DNA of 64,000 nucleotides, from the NCBI RefSeq assembly GCF_020740795.1, contig NC_067299.1, forward strand, positions 6,866,001 through 6,930,000, read 5' to 3'. Made by a program: the position numbers and the translations under genes. A model generated the notes under the pieces. It was not told the origin of the DNA. It worked only from the letters and a program-made list of their open reading frames with translations, and searched no databases. Shown here piece by piece: positions 42,776 through 55,959 of this stretch (positions are counted from its first letter, which is position 1; each line of letters begins with the position of its first letter). This DNA comes from Apus apus. Lineage: Eukaryota > Chordata > Aves > Apodiformes > Apodidae.

Positions 42776-43788
42776 AACCCACCCCCCCCAGTGTACATTT
42801 TCCCTCCCGTGCTGACAGCTGCTGGAAAACAGAGACAAGTTAATAGAGAAGATCTACTGGATCTTAGATAATCTCTTCCCTGAGTAACTCCATCCAGCTT
42901 GCAGGGAGCCACCCTGCCAGCCCATGCACGGGGCTGGAGCATCACCCAGGCCACTCAGCACACTGCTGATGGGGGTACACTAGCCTGGGACCCCAGGGGT
43001 GCCAACGTCACCCATGGAGAGAGGTCCCCATGGTGCAGCACCACGATGCTGTGCAAAGCCTGGCTTCAGCTGGGTGTCATGAGCACAGGGGCTTGGAGAC
43101 CACCCAAGCCTGTCTGGAGATGAAGCAATGACACTCCCTGATTCCCCCCCACCCTCCCCCAAAAAATAAATAAAAGGGGTTTATTTATTTATTTTTTTAA
43201 ACAGAGCTTTTGGTAGAGAAGGTGAGAGGCTGTTGTCCCTTCCCTCTGGCCTGGGTGCCACCTCACCTGCCTGTCTCCAGCCAGGGCTCTTCCCACAAAA
43301 AATTAACCAGTCCAAAGTCTATTTTTAACCACCACAATAGCAGAGGAGTGGCCGGAGCCCTGTCCCCAAGCAAGCAATCTCACATTTCCCTCTCTAAGCC
43401 TACATTTCCTTCCGCCCTCAGCCCACAGCAAAACCCTCCTCTCCTCTCAGCTTCCCACCCTTGTAGACCCATCAGCACACCCACCTCCAGGAGGGCTGGC
43501 CGTGGTGCCAGGGGGTGCCCGGTGTCACGCACACCTGTTATATATTAACCACTGACCCTGCACCTCAGGACAGACCCATCCTGGACTCAGACATGCCAAA
43601 GAAGAGGAGATTTCGCTGCTCACCCACCACCCCTTGAAGCTCAGGGGATTTCAAGAGCAAGCCCTGCAGGACAAACCCAAGGGCAGTTCCCAAAACAAGT
43701 GCAAACTCTTTAAAGAGGTTGCTCTTGCCCTGTGAGTCGCTGGGGCTCCTTGGTGCTTTTGGGGAGTCAGAGCGTGGGTCAGTGGTGC

Positions 43789-44185
43789 ATGATCACAGAC
43801 TGGTTTGGGTTGGAAGGGACCTTTAAGATCATCCAGTTCCAACCCCCCTGCATGGGCAGGGACACCTCCCACCAGCCCAGGTTGCTCCAAGCCCCATCCA
43901 ACCTGGCCTTGAACATCCCAGGAAGGGAACATCCACAGCTTCCCTGGGCAAACCTGTTCCAGTGTCTCACCACCCTCACACTAAAGAATTTCCTCCTAAT
44001 GTATCACCTAAATCTCCCCTCCTCCAGTTTTAATCCATTCCTCCTTGTATTCTCACTCCCTTCCCTTGTCCAAAACTCCTCCCCAGCTTTCCTGGAGCCC
44101 CTTCAGGCACTGGAAAGTGCTCTAAGGTCTCCTCAGGAGCCTTCTCTTCTCCAGGCTGAACACCCCAACTCCCCCAGCCTGCTGG
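43789..44185 (-). mobile_element. CR1 LINE fragment (3' end)
   Basis: GATCACAGACTGGTTTGGGT, GGGACCTTTAAGATCATCCA, CCTGTTCCAGTGTCTCACCA and CAGGCTGAACACCCCAACTC in minus orientation. It resembles the 9779 and 27007 copies. Confidence 0.9.
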
Positions 44186-44911
44186 ATGCCCAGCAAAGCA
44201 CATCCCAAAGCAGAACAGCACAGGCACCTCCAAGCCTGGCACACCACCGGGGATCCCCCTTCATCAGGGGAGAGAACCCCCAAGATGGGTTTTCAATTAT
44301 AGCACAGAATAAACATGGGATAAAGTTAGATAGATCTGCAGGAAACGTTCTTATTACGTTTTGTTGTTGGTTTGGTTGGGTTTTTTTTTTTGCTGTGCAG
44401 ATCTAATTCCCCACACACATCACTGCCTCATACCCGCCTGCAAACAGCATCAAACTGCTGCCTAATGGTATCTGAGCTTGGGAAATTCAATTCTACCCAG
44501 TGTCTTACCCAGGACTGCTACAATCACTGCTAATTGCTTAAGTGGTGTATTAAGCAAAACAACTCATAAAAATTCCAGTGGGCTTTGAAACACCTCCCTT
44601 CCCCCCCCCCCCCCCCCTCCTCAAGCAGGCAATGCCAAAATGTCTCATTAGGGCTGCAATCCCTGGCTGGAGATTCAACCTCAAATATCTCCTTTTGCCT
44701 TTGCTGTGCAGGGGAGCTCCTGGGCAGACAGTTCTTCATACCCTGCGTGGTGGCCACGACCACTGAGGAGGGATTTGGGGGCTGTGTCCAACTTCTCCCC
44801 CAAGCCTCCTTCCTGGGGGTCCCAACCCTGCTATGTGCCATCACAGCCCCTCTCTGCCCTGGGGTCTTGGGTGCCAAATGCTGCCAGGACCCAGGCTATC
44901 AGGGCACCAAC

Positions 44912-44960
44912 CTAGGATTATAGATTGGGTTGGAAGGGACTTCAAAGGCAGGATCTGCTC
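44912..44960 (-). mobile_element. Very short CR1 3' remnant
   Basis: Only the terminal part remains: GGATTATAGATTGGGTTGGA followed by AGGGACTTCAAAGGCAGGAT. Confidence 0.6.
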
Positions 44961-45819
44961 CTGTCTTCCCAATGGGAGCCTGGAATGGCCATGCATCTCC
45001 CAGCCCCCCTCTCTGACACATGGTAAGCACCTGTAGGCACTGATGGATGCAGAGCTCCAGCTGAGTCTCCCCCAAGCCCAGATCCTGCACCCAGCAGCAT
45101 GGGAACTCCCCCACGGAGCAGATTCTCCAAGCCCTTCTGGTTTCTCTTTATCAAAAATCAGGTTATCCCCTTTAGGGATAACTCCTCCTTCTCTCCACTA
45201 TGATGGAGCCAGCTGGGACTCAAACCTGTAACTCCTGGGAGTTGGAGAGCTTGGGAGGTGCTCCCTGCAGTGGCAGTGTCCCCAGTTTCCCTTCTCCTCC
45301 CTTCACATGAGGACACAGAGTGCTGAGCCAGGCACAAGTTTCCAGCCCTTATCTCATCACCTCGGTGGCATTCCTGGGCAGGGCAAACAGCTGAGGGCTA
45401 ATGAGGGCACCAAGGTGGGGGTGTGCCTGGAGGGGAGCACTGCCAGGAGCAGCTCTGCTGGCCTTGGGGCTGGAGAAGAGCAGGGATGGCACCACTGCCC
45501 CAGGGTGTCCCAGGCAGCCTGATTCAGCACGAGCAACAGATGTGCAACCATCATGGGGTTTTTCTCTGCCTGCCCTGGGGCAGAAGATGAGGGGTAAGAG
45601 GAAGTGCATTAGCCCTTGAGGAGATGGGTGATTTACCTGCAGGGAGGATGGATACGAGGAGGTTGGACAAGATCACCTTGCCATGAGGGTGCATGAGATG
45701 TGCTCCCAACAGCCCAGGAGAGGAGGGGACAGACCTGGTTGTCAAGAGGAGGAGCCAGAAGAGGTAACTGCAGCAACCACAGCACCCCTGAGCCAACCAA
45801 GGGGCTTGCCCTCAAGGAA

Positions 45820-45945
45820 TCATAGAGTTGTTCTGGTTGGAAAGACCTTTAAGATCAAGTCGAACTTGATCATATCCAAGGTCACAACTAAAGCATGTCC
45901 CTCAGCACCACATCTACACATCTAAACACCTCCATGAAAGTGGCA
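45820..45945 (-). mobile_element. CR1 3' fragment
   Basis: AATCATAGAGTTGTTCTGGT, GAAAGACCTTTAAGATCAAG and CCCTCAGCACCACATCTACA in minus orientation; 5'-truncated after about 125 bases. Confidence 0.88.
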
Positions 45946-47244
45946 AATTTAACCCCAAAGCCTTGCCCAGAGCTGGACAGAGGGAGCTCCATCCTGCAGC
46001 CCCCAGGACTGACTTGTCCAACTTGACAGCACAGAAATAATGGCCATCTTAGGGGGGGACACCAGACACCTGCAGGCAAACCCACACCCTTCTCAAACAC
46101 ATGTCAACAGGCTGGAACATCTCTGCAAGAATTATGTAACTTTTCTTCTTAGAAAGAAATCATTCAGTGGCCACCCTGGGCTGCACTGCAGCCTTACAGC
46201 AACGGGGACTCTGTGAAACAACATCAAGAAACACAAGAGGAGAGGTCCAAGAGCACTGACCACCCCATCTAAGCACATCTCCTGGCAGCACACAACCACC
46301 TGTCTGTGCAACCATGATGGCTGAGGGCCCAGGGGGGGGGAAGGCTGAGTATTTCAGAGGAGCCTGGGTGGTTAAGGAGCACAATCCCTATGAGAACCAC
46401 GACCCCTGATGCCCAGCATTGCACCCATGGTCCTTTCTCCACCCCTTTCCCAACAACCAAAACCAAAACGGGTGGAGGGGATGTTGGAGTAATCCACCAA
46501 AGCAGCAGTGGCGGGGCCTTCCAAGGGTTTTGGGCAAGGTGCTGGGTGGTCAAAATGGTTTTACCTCCTCTCCCGTTCCAGTTCACAGGGTCCCCGAGGT
46601 GCCAGCAGCACGGTTCTTCCAGGTCAAACGCATAACTTCATAGGGATGAATTTCGACAGTAGAAGGGAGGGACCAGAAGTAGAGGGACCAGGAGGACTCG
46701 GGGGGGCCTGGAAGGCAGAGTTTTACACAGTCAAGCCCTGAACCCAGTGCAACAGTCCCCAGAGCATCTCCTTCGGGCACACTTCAGCCCTCAGCCCCGC
46801 TTCTCTTGCGCTTCAGCCTGGCCAGCACACTCGAAGGAGAAACAAGCAGAAGGGCCATGGAGAAAGTCCCTCTGCTTCCCAAGGGCCTTCAACAGTGAAG
46901 CAGCCGCTGGAGGAAGCTCAGGAGCTGCGTTTGCCCCACGGGTGTCCCCGGAGCTCCTCCCGCCCCCGGGGAAAAGGAGGCACCGGTTGCCCCGGTGCTG
47001 CTGCTGCTGCTTCAGCTCTTGAGCAGGACCCGGCTTGGGGGGGGAAAAAGGGGGAAAGCGAAGGACGGCAAAGGGCCCAGAGCAACCTGCAGCCCCCCCA
47101 GCACAGCCCCACCGGCAAACAATGATGCTGACAAAAAAAAAAAAAGAAAATAAAGAGCATCCATGCGGGGTCTGTGTCTCCGCCCCCGGGGGGAGCCGGG
47201 ACCCGGCGAGCTTCTCCTCCCCCAAGCCCCTCGGGCCGCGGCAG

Positions 47245-47785
47245 CTGCCCCCCCGAGCCCTGCCTGCCCCGGGGGGACCCCAACACAGACCCCCCCGAGC
47301 CCTGCCTGCCCCGGGGGGACCCCACCATCGGCCACCCGAGCCCTGCCTCCCGTGGGGGACCCCAACACCGACCCCCCGAGCCCTGCCTGCCCCGGGGGGA
47401 CCCCAACACCGACCCCCCCGGAGCCCTGCCTGCCCCGGGGGGACCCCAACACCGACCCCCCGAGCCCTGCCTGCCCCGGGGGGACCCCAACACCGACCCC
47501 CCCCCGAGCCTTGCCTGCCTGGGGGGACCCCAACACCGACCCCCCGAGCCCTGCCTGCCCCGGGGGGACCCCACCATCGGCCCCCCGAGCCCTGCCTCCC
47601 CTGGGGGGACCCCAACACCGACCCTCCGAGCCCTGCCTGCCCTGGGGGGACCCCAACATCGGCCCCCAGAGCCTTGCCTGCCCTGAGGGGACCCCACCAT
47701 AGGCCCCCGAAGCCCGGGGGGACCCCAACCTCGGCTCCCGGAGCCCTGCCTGCCCCGGGGGGGCCCCAGCACCGACCCCCGCCCC
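47245..47785. repeat. GC-rich minisatellite of about 40 bases, about 13 units
   Basis: Unit CCCCGAGCCCTGCCTGCCCC followed by GGGGGGACCCCAACACCGAC recurs about 13 times with length variation in the C-runs and CCACCATCGG or AACATCGG variants; unit 12 is shortened. It is roughly 440 bases from the proposed SH2B2 exon 1 donor, within the CpG island. The stop-free repeat creates open frames of more than 290 codons on both strands, none with a domain. Confidence 0.92.
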
Positions 47786-48089
47786 CTCCCCAAGCCCCGC
47801 GGGGCCCGGGCCGGCCGGAGCAGCGGCGATGCTCACCGGGAGGGGGAGGGACCCCGACGGGATGCGGGATGGAGGGGGGGAGCGGGAGGAGGCGGCTGCA
47901 GCCCCCGACCCGCCTGTGCGGAGCCCCCAGCGCGGTGCCTCGGGGAGGGGGCGGCCCAACAACCCCTCCCCCCCCCGGCTTCTCCCCACCCTGCCCGGAG
48001 CTGCGGGGGGATATGGGGGTGTGTGTGGGGGGGAAGCTCCTCGCTCCCGCTGCAAGCGAGGACCCCGGCCTAAGGGGGCTCCGCTCCTT

Positions 48090-48137
48090 CAAAAAAAAAA
48101 AAAAGAAGAAATAAATAAATAAATAAATAAAAAAAGC
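48090..48137. repeat. A-rich/AAAT simple repeat
   Basis: A run of 14 A, then GAAG and five to six AAAT units in a row. It lies about 90 bases into the proposed first intron of SH2B2 and interrupts an otherwise GC-rich region. Confidence 0.85.
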
Positions 48138-48224
48138 GGGGGCGGGAAGGAAATAAGCAGGAAAACAAGGGACCTTCCTCCCCCCCTTCCCTCCCCACCC
48201 CCGGTACCGGAGGGATGCGCTTAC

Positions 48225-48345
48225 CCGGCCCCGCTGCTCGCTGCCCCCTGCGCTGGGCTCGGGGGGCCGGCGCTGCCCCCCGCACCGCCCCGCACCGCCC
48301 CTCCCACCGCCTTAAAGGGCCCCGCCCGGCCCTGCCGGGGGTCCC
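48225..48345 (-). promoter_or_regulatory. SH2B2: SH2B2 CpG-island promoter and non-coding exon 1 (proposed)
   Basis: On the minus strand a GC box (GGGCGGGG, 48327-48320) is followed by a TATA-like CTTTAAG (48317-48311). About 25-30 bases further would place the start near 48285, and a good donor CCGG/GTAAGC ends an untranslated exon at 48225. Spliced to 36880 this gives a short 5' UTR. CpG density is high from about 47200 to 48500. The assignment is by motif only. Confidence 0.5.
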
Positions 48346-49075
48346 GCTCCCCCAGCCCAACCTCTAACGGAGCTCAACGCACCGGGCCGGGGTCCCACCA
48401 AGGGGGGGGGGGGGTTAGGGGGGTTAGGGGGGCTGCACCCCACCGTTGGGATCATCCCCGTCCCCGCCGGTCTCATTGCCTGGGGAGGGGCGGCGCGACT
48501 GCGAGGGCGCCCCAAACCCCCGCAAGGCTCCTCGCATCCCCGGAGGGTACCCCCAAAGCGCTGGAGGGACGATCCCACCCCCCCAATCCTCAGAGAGCAC
48601 CCTAAATCCTCAGCAGGCGCCCCAAGCCCCACCCCCCCCGCCCCCCAGACCCCACCCAAGTCCTGGAGGGCACCCCTATGCCCTAAAGCAGTGCTTTTCT
48701 CTCCCCATCTTTCAGCCCCAAAGCTTAAATTTGGGGGGGGGGGTACTTGGGGTGATCCCCCCGGCACCCCCACATTCCTGGGGCTGCCTGGCCAGGGTGG
48801 GCTCTGGCCAGCGATTTGTGGGCCAGCCTTCCCTGTCCTGCTGACATATTTATAGGACCCATCTCCGAGCACCTTCCTCTGCCAAGGGGGTCAGGGCACA
48901 TTTTATAATCCGTGTCTCACCCGCAGGGGAACTGAAGCCCGGAGAGGTTTAAGTGATTTAGTCAAGGGTCACATTACAACGGGCTGCCTCCCGCAACCCC
49001 CCGCCCCCCGCATCCCTCCACCTCCCCCCCCCCCCAGCCTCCCCGCAGTGTGACCAACGGGCTGATGACTCACCA

Positions 49076-49140
49076 AAAAAAAAAAAAAAAAATAAAAAAA
49101 ATATATATAATAAAAATTAAAACAAAAAAAAATAGTAAAA
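49076..49140. repeat. A-rich/AT simple repeat
   Basis: A18-A19 followed by TAAAAAAAATATATATAATA and further A-runs; it follows a C-run at about 49026-49035, which makes a sharp composition switch. Confidence 0.9.
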
Positions 49141-50881
49141 AGGATTTGCAGGAGGAACAAATCCTTTTCACTCCTGTGAAGCACCTGTAGGATTAAGACA
49201 ATGCTGGTTATGCAAGCAGAAGAGAAGAGGGTGGGTTTTTATTGGGATGATTATTACTATTATGGTGTTATTATGCTTCTTCATCATCCTCTTGCCAGCA
49301 GAGGAGGTGGGGCTGGTTTGGGGGCACTGAGAGGGTGCAGAAACAAGAGGGGAGGTTGGTTGCAGGGCTGTTGCACAGCAATGCACCATTTGCTTTTCCT
49401 TCCCCCCAAGAGCCCCCCACCTCGAAGCAGAAGAGCACAGCATCTTCCTAAACCTCTTTTTTTTGGGGTGTTTTAGGCAGCAGTTTGAACCATGAGGCAA
49501 GGGGGAATTTGCAAAAGTGCTGTCTAAGAGGCATGACCAGGGCACCGACTCGTGACTTCTCTCCTTGGTTTCATCATCACTGGTGTTGTGAGGATTTTTG
49601 GGTGAATGCCCACCCTCTTGCTTCTGGCTAGTCATGATTTCCCTTCCCAGGGGTGTTTGGAGGATTAATTAATGCTCACCAAGAGGCTGGAGCCCCCTGC
49701 TCAGCACAAGTTACCCTGGACAGACCATGTTCACCCATCCGCAGCTGCTGACGCTGTGTTTCCTCTCCCCTCCCCTTCCCTGGCTTCTCCTCCAAAAAGC
49801 CTCTCTCCCATTCATATACATCTTTAAAGAAAATACACAATCAATAGTCTCTTAGGCTGGAATTTCATTAAGGGTTTCATTGCACTCACTATTGATTGCC
49901 AGCAGGGCTGGGAGCCACGTGCCTTGGGTCTGGCATCCCTGAGGGATGCGGGTGATGCCCACCCTGTGCCCTGGGACCATCCTGACCACCCTCTGTGGGC
50001 AAGGACAGCCCTGGGGTTTGGGGGCAGAGGACCCAGCTGGGTCTACCTTCCTTCTGTGGGCTGCTGCTTTTTTCCAGGACGTGGAACACAAGGGCTGCAA
50101 CCAGAAAGAAACCCAGGGGCTCCCAGCATGGAAATGCAGTGAGCGACGCTGCTGGGCAGCCACTCGAAAAATCAAGTGAAAAACCCCAACCTTCCAAAGG
50201 ATTTGAGGGCTAATTTTAGGTCTGTGCCTTGACCAAGGAGATTTACAATAATTGCCAGGTTGGACGTTGAGTTTCTCCTCCCACTTTTCTCAGCATTCCC
50301 CGAGGAACCATGTCCCACCCTGCAAAGAGCATCCCTGGTTCAAATTGTCCCCAAACCGTCTTTTTAAGGGTTTGGTTTGAAGCCGCAGCCACAGGCCACG
50401 TTCAACGGGCTGCAAATTCTCCACGAGTCCTGCTCTGCAGCCGGTGGGGACTGCGGATGGGGGTGGGCTTTGGCTCAAACCCCTTGGCCTCAGTTTCTGC
50501 CTCATCCCTCTCCCATCCCCACCCACCCCTAAAACCCCTCGAGCAGGAGCCGCCTCGTGCACGTGTCGCCTGTAGAAACACGGCCTTGCTGCCGGGCTAA
50601 ATGGTTTTAAAACTGGTGGTGAATAAAGCAAATATCTGCTGGCTTCTGCCAGTTCTCCTTGCGCCGGGACTCCCTGGGAGCTATTAGCTGCCTTCCACAA
50701 AAAACAGATATACCTCTGGAAGGAGGGAAGTGGGAAGTGCAGCCGGTGCTGGGGGGGCCACTGGCAGCCGCCCGGCTGGAGCGTGACGTGCCCTTCAAAT
50801 CCCAGGCCTGGAGGCATCTGTTGGCAGAGCTGTGCCAGCTCCCACAGCTCCCGTGCCCTCCACCGCCCGCCAGAGCTGTTT

Positions 50882-51590
50882 ATAGAATCATAGAATCATT
50901 AAGGTTGGAAGGGACCTCAAAGATCAGCAGTTCCAACCCCCCTGCCATGAGCAGGGAACCCCACCGCGAGATCGGGTTGTACAAAACCTCCTGTACAACA
51001 ACCTGCCCTTAAAAACCTCCCTGGGCAACCCATTCCAGTTCCTCACCACCCTTAGAGTGAAGAATTGCTTCCTAATATCTAACCTAAATCTCCCCTCTCT
51101 CAGTTTAAAACCATCGCCCCTTGTCTTATCACTGTCTTCTCTGCTGAAAAGTCCCTCCCCAGCTTTCCTGGAGCCCCTTTCAAGCACTGGAAGGTGCTCT
51201 AAGGTCTCCCCGGAGCCTTCTCTTCTCTAGGCTGAACAGCCCCAACTCTCTTCATAGCAGAGGTGCACCAGGCCTTTGATCATCTTGGTAGCCCTTCTCT
51301 GGACCCTTTCCAACAGGTCTATATCTTGTGCTGAGGCCCCCAGAACTGTACACAGGATTCCAGGTGGGGTCTGACCAGAGCAGAGCTGAGGGGCAGAATC
51401 CCCTCCCTGGCCCTGCTGGCCACACTGCTTGTGATGCAGCCCAGGATGCAGTTGCTCTCTGGGTTCCAGCACTCACTGGCAGCTCATGTTGAGCTTCTCA
51501 TCTACCACCACTCCCAAGTCCTTCTCCTCAGGACTGCTCTCCAGCCATTCTCCCCTCAGCCTGTATTTGTGCCTGGGGTTGTGCTAAACC
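50882..51590 (-). mobile_element. CR1 LINE fragment, about 0.7 kb, longest in the window
   Basis: Two intact terminal repeats (TAGAATCATAGAATCATTAA) precede GGTTGGAAGGGACCTCAAAG. Then follow CTTAGAGTGAAGAATTGCTT, AGCACTGGAAGGTGCTCTAA, CCAGGTGGGGTCTGACCAGA and CCACTCCCAAGTCCTTCTCC, reaching the end of the reverse-transcriptase-proximal part. A short frame on the minus strand corresponds to a CR1 relic. Confidence 0.95.
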
Positions 51591-52121
51591 CCAATGCGGT
51601 GTGTTTGCAAAGCCACGGTGTTGGGAGGGAGGGAAGCAGGGGTGGGAAGTGAGGTGTTTTGTCCAGCACCCCAGGAAAACCCTGGGAAGGGAGGTAGGAG
51701 ACCTTCTTGGCTGTGAAGCCATTTCGTGGGGCAGGCACAACAAGTAGCTGGGTGTGTATGTGAGTTGTCAACTGGGCTTCTCCTGGCTTGTCACAGCTGT
51801 AAATTGTCCAGGAACAGTCTCTAATGAGATGTAAGGGAAGGATTTACTGAAGGAAGATGTCTCAGGGATGGAAGGGGGAAAGAGAAGAAACCGGGAGAAA
51901 AAGTGATTTAGCTTTGTATTTATGTGTGCAGGAGAAATTGCTTTAAAATGTCCCTTGGGGTGTTAGAGGAGGCAAATAGTCAGTGACAGCCCAGCTGCAG
52001 GGCTGGAGGAGCCTTCTTCTGGGGATCACACTGATGTGAAGACCTTGACATGCAAATTCCCTTCTCCTCCTCAAGCTCTGCCGTAGGACTTACCTGTGAG
52101 AGAGGAGAAAAGCCCTTTCCT

Positions 52122-52275
52122 TTCATAGAAACATAGAATAGTTTGGGTTGGAAAAAGAGCTTTAAGATCATCAAGTCCAACCATCAACCCAGCACAGCCA
52201 AGGCCATCACTAAACCATGTCCCTCAGCACCACATCTACACGGCTTTGAAATCCCTCCAGGGTGTCTCAGCACAA
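52122..52275 (-). mobile_element. CR1 3' fragment
   Basis: ATAGAAACATAGAATAGTTT, TTTAAGATCATCAAGTCCAA, CCATCAACCCAGCACAGCCA and CTCAGCACCACATCTACACG in minus orientation. Confidence 0.92.
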
Positions 52276-54428
52276 AGATTGAGGTGAAAATGTTCTTTGC
52301 AACTGGAGCTTTTCCTTTCCTGGCTACCCAACATGACTGCATAGCCCTAGTTGAGTGATGGTATCCCAAGATTACCCTCAAAGATGGACAAGCCCAACCA
52401 CCAACTAACTGCAAATCCTCCCCAGGGAGGAGAGACCAACAGGAGGACACAAGACCAAACCCCATCCTCATCTCCCCCTGGATGATTGATGGAGTTTGAA
52501 TGGAGATGGAGAGCATCAGCCAAGCAGAGGGGTTATGGTGGAAGGCAACTGCAGCACCAAGAATTCATCCTGTGTCTTTCTCATGTGTGCACAGTTTGTC
52601 CCCTGCTGTGTTCAGGCTTTTCTGTGCTTCAAACATTTGTTTATGATCACGTCCCAGAGCTTCTCAGTGTTGGACCCAGCTGAGAAGAGAGCAATATTTG
52701 GGATTGACAAGTGGGGAAGGACTGCTATCTCCTGAAAACACTGTCAGGTGGAGTTGGGGTTTGGGGCTCAACCTTTCTGCATCCCTGGTGGTGCTGGGAG
52801 CAGTACTAGGGGCAAAGAGGGGGTTTCCAGCTCAGCCTCAGCACCCATGATTCGAGATTTCCCATCTGTTTTATTCTGCCTGACCCTCATGCCTTCAAGA
52901 CAACATTTTCTCTGCAGCACCCTGCTGGGATGGAGCTCACCAGACCTGGCCCTGCACCAGCAGGGTGCCATTTGTGCTCACTGACTGTCCCTGTGTTTTG
53001 GGGAGAGATGGTTGCCTTCACACACACAATGTCTCCTCTGAGGACATGTCACTCACAAGGGAGTCAGGCCTCTGAAGAGGAAGCCACAGGAGCCCAGTGC
53101 CAGTGCTGCTGCTGCTCTTCCTCCTCCTACCCATGCAAATTAGAACTGATGCTTTTTTGGGTGCTAGAACTTCCCCTTGGCACCCACCAGCAGGGCAGCA
53201 GCTGGTGCGTGCAAGTGGTGGTGAGCAGATGCAGAGCCCTGCCTCGGGACCAGCACCCTGACACCAGCCAGGGAGGGGGGACAGGAGTGTGTCCCCACCT
53301 GGGGCTGCAGAGCTGAAACTCAACTGAAAAAAACCAAAAACCCCTAAAAATCCCAGTCTGATTTGCTCCTGCCTCCTCCCACCCGAGGGTTCTGCTCCCC
53401 ATGGCTGTGTCCATGTCCCTCCCAGGGGGACAGGACCTTCTGCACCTTCTTTTCCCAACTGCCTCCTGTTTCTGCTGGAACAAGGCTATTTATTAGCTGC
53501 TCTCTGCTTGGCTTTTAAATGGCCCTTTTCTTTATGCTGTTCTGCTTGGTCTGTGCTTCAACTCTGTTCTCTGAGGCTTTGCTTGGGTAGAACCACCGTG
53601 GAGGAACCAGCCACGGGTGGAAAAAGCTTGAAAAACCCTCCCCACAGCTGTGCTGTCCTGACCAGGGGTTTTTCCAGCAGCAAAACTCTCCTCACTGCAT
53701 CACTCTTCGATCACCTCCTGCACCTGCATCTGTTTGGTGGCCTCTGCTTGGGGACAGGCTCAGGACCCCCACTTTGCTGCTCCCACCCCACAGCCAGGCT
53801 GATGGAGAAGCTGACCCCCGAGGACCACAGCACAGCTCTCCCCCAGGGTCTGTTCCAGGTTGGATCCTTCCCCCTTTGCTCTCCTGGTGCATCACACAGC
53901 CAGGAGCTCCCTGAGGCTGCCGCTCCAGGCTCACAGTTTAGCCCGATGATCCCTCTGCCCGCAGCCTCCAAGCTGTCAGGAACCCAAACCCCTTGAGATT
54001 TCAGGCATGCAGGAAGGGCTTTCACCTCTCTCTCTTGCAACCACTCCAGCAGTGACAGCTCCCCGTGCCCGCTGATGGAGGGGAAACCGCTCTGATCCTG
54101 CCAGGAAAAGGGGCTGATCATTGCCGGGCGGGATCCCCTCCCTGGCATCTCCCGCTGCGCTGCTCCAGGCGGCTCTTTCCATTGCGGCTTCCCAGTCTTC
54201 TGCCTTTCCTGCAGGCAGGAAAATGCCCTTCTGGCCACCTTGGCTTTGAAGCAGCCCCACGCTGCGGGGTCAGGCTGGCCCCGGCATTCCCAAGCTCTCC
54301 CTGCAGCAGCTCTGGATTCCCGCCTGCATGGGTGCTCAGAAAAAAAAACCTACACAACCCCAAACCGAACCCCCAGAAACGTTCATGATTAGAAAGGCAA
54401 CCCCACATTTGCCTGGGCTCAGAGCAGC

Positions 54429-54449
54429 GTGTGTGTGTGTGTGTGTGTG
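54429..54449. repeat. (GT)n microsatellite
   Basis: Ten uninterrupted GT dinucleotides. Confidence 0.95.
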
Positions 54450-55959
54450 AGCCCCTCAGGGGGCTCCCCAGGGGCAGGCACACAGCTCACAGCTGCAGCT
54501 GGGGAATTCCTAAACCCTGCAAGCCCACAGGGACCTACCTGCGTGCAGAGGGGAACTGGGAAAAAGCCTTGGGAAAGCCCAGTTCTGGGCGGAGGCACTG
54601 GCAGGGGCAAGGGCAGCCCCCAGGTAGGGGCAGGCTGTGTCACCCCCGAGGTGGGTCACACCATGCTGGGACAGGGTGGGTTCCATCCTGCTCCTGGGAG
54701 ATGCACCGATTGCTGTCCATACCCAGAAGCTTGTGGGGCTGGTGTTAGGGTCCATCCGTGGGGACCCCAGGGGGCCAAGCACAGCCTGAGCTGCTGCTTC
54801 TGCTCTGCAGGGGCACCCACTGCCACCCCGTGCACCTTCCTGGGTGATGGGGGGGCTCGGTGGGAGCAGGTGGCAGAGGGGGACAGTGTTTGCAGAGCAA
54901 AGCAAGCTAGGTTAAGGGAAGGAGCCCTTTCCTGGCTGCTGAGGGGTCTGGTGCTGGCTCCCTGCACCTGGGGGGGGGGGCAAAGCCTTTTGGGGACATC
55001 AGCGGGACCATCCCAGAGCCCTCCTTTGTGCTGAGGACCTTCCCCAAAGCTCTAGAACCAGCTGGAGACTATGATAAATATATTTCTTTTTTTTTTTTTT
55101 TCCCTACAGAGCCCTTTCTTTCCCCAGGAGACCCTCACGGGGGTGGGACACTCCACGGCCCCTGCTGTGGCTGGGACCTGCAGGGCCACCTCCCACCTCC
55201 CGGAGCATCTCAGTGCGGCATCGCCCTGCAGGGAAAGGAAGGGAGGGGAAGGGACAGACCAGCTCAGCCTGCACCAGCGTTTCCATAGCGACGGGCACCC
55301 GAAAGGCCCCAGATCCTGGGTGTTCAGGGCACTGATTTGGGGTAGGAGGGGGGGGGGGATGGGGGTGTCTGTGTGCCCAGGGGTTATCCAGGAGCTGGGT
55401 GCTGCAGCCGGTTTGCTGCTGGGGTGCATCCTTCCCCCCCCCCCAACTCCTCCCGTGTTGTCCCTGGGATAGCTCCACATCCCATAAATCACACCTCCCA
55501 TGGCCTCCCTGGATGAACCCAGCCTGTGTTTTGCAGGGTGTCTGGGGAGGACCTGTCCTCCTGGGGTGGGGGTGGGGGGTCACAGAGGGACCCTGGTCCT
55601 ACCAGCCTGGCCCCGTGTCCCTTAGGGAGCCTGGCCAAGCCCCAGCAGGGTGTGTGGGTTCCCCTCCACCCCCTCCCTGCCTATTTTTGGCCACATACCC
55701 GTCAGGCCACATGCCACCCCCATCCTCCCCCCCCCCCCAACCCTGCTGCTGGTGGGGATGGTTATTCTGGGCCAGAGGAGATGTCAGCAGAGGTCATGCC
55801 AGGGCTGTGACTCTGCCTTTGGCCCCAGCACCACTCCTGAGGGGGTGGGGAAAGCTGGGATCTTGCTGCTGAGGGTGGCACTGGGGTTTGTTCACCCATT
55901 GGGTGTCACGGTGCTGGGCTCACAAGGGGCAGTGTCTGTGCAACCAGGCAAAGCAGCAG

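Larger units (their letters stand above)
36881..48224 (-). other. SH2B2: SH2B2 large first intron (5' UTR intron)
   Basis: About 11.3 kb between the proposed non-coding exon and the start exon. Right of its acceptor are a 24-base minisatellite (36922-37136), seven CR1 fragments (six minus, one plus), an AT-rich block (40577-40755), an NF-Y-type palindrome at 38088-38097, a C17 run at 44601-44617, and the 40-base GC-rich minisatellite at 47245-47785. No coding exon was recognised. Confidence 0.55.

Noticed and set aside
46791-48114. Open frames of 433, 347, 291 and 359 codons on both strands
   Set aside because: They are created by the stop-free 40-base GC-rich minisatellite and the SH2B2 CpG island. 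They have no domain, and overlapping frames on both strands are equally open.
51200-51480. Short minus-strand frames (74-81 codons) that look like part of a protein
   Set aside because: They are translation remnants of the CR1 copy at 50882-51590, not a host gene.
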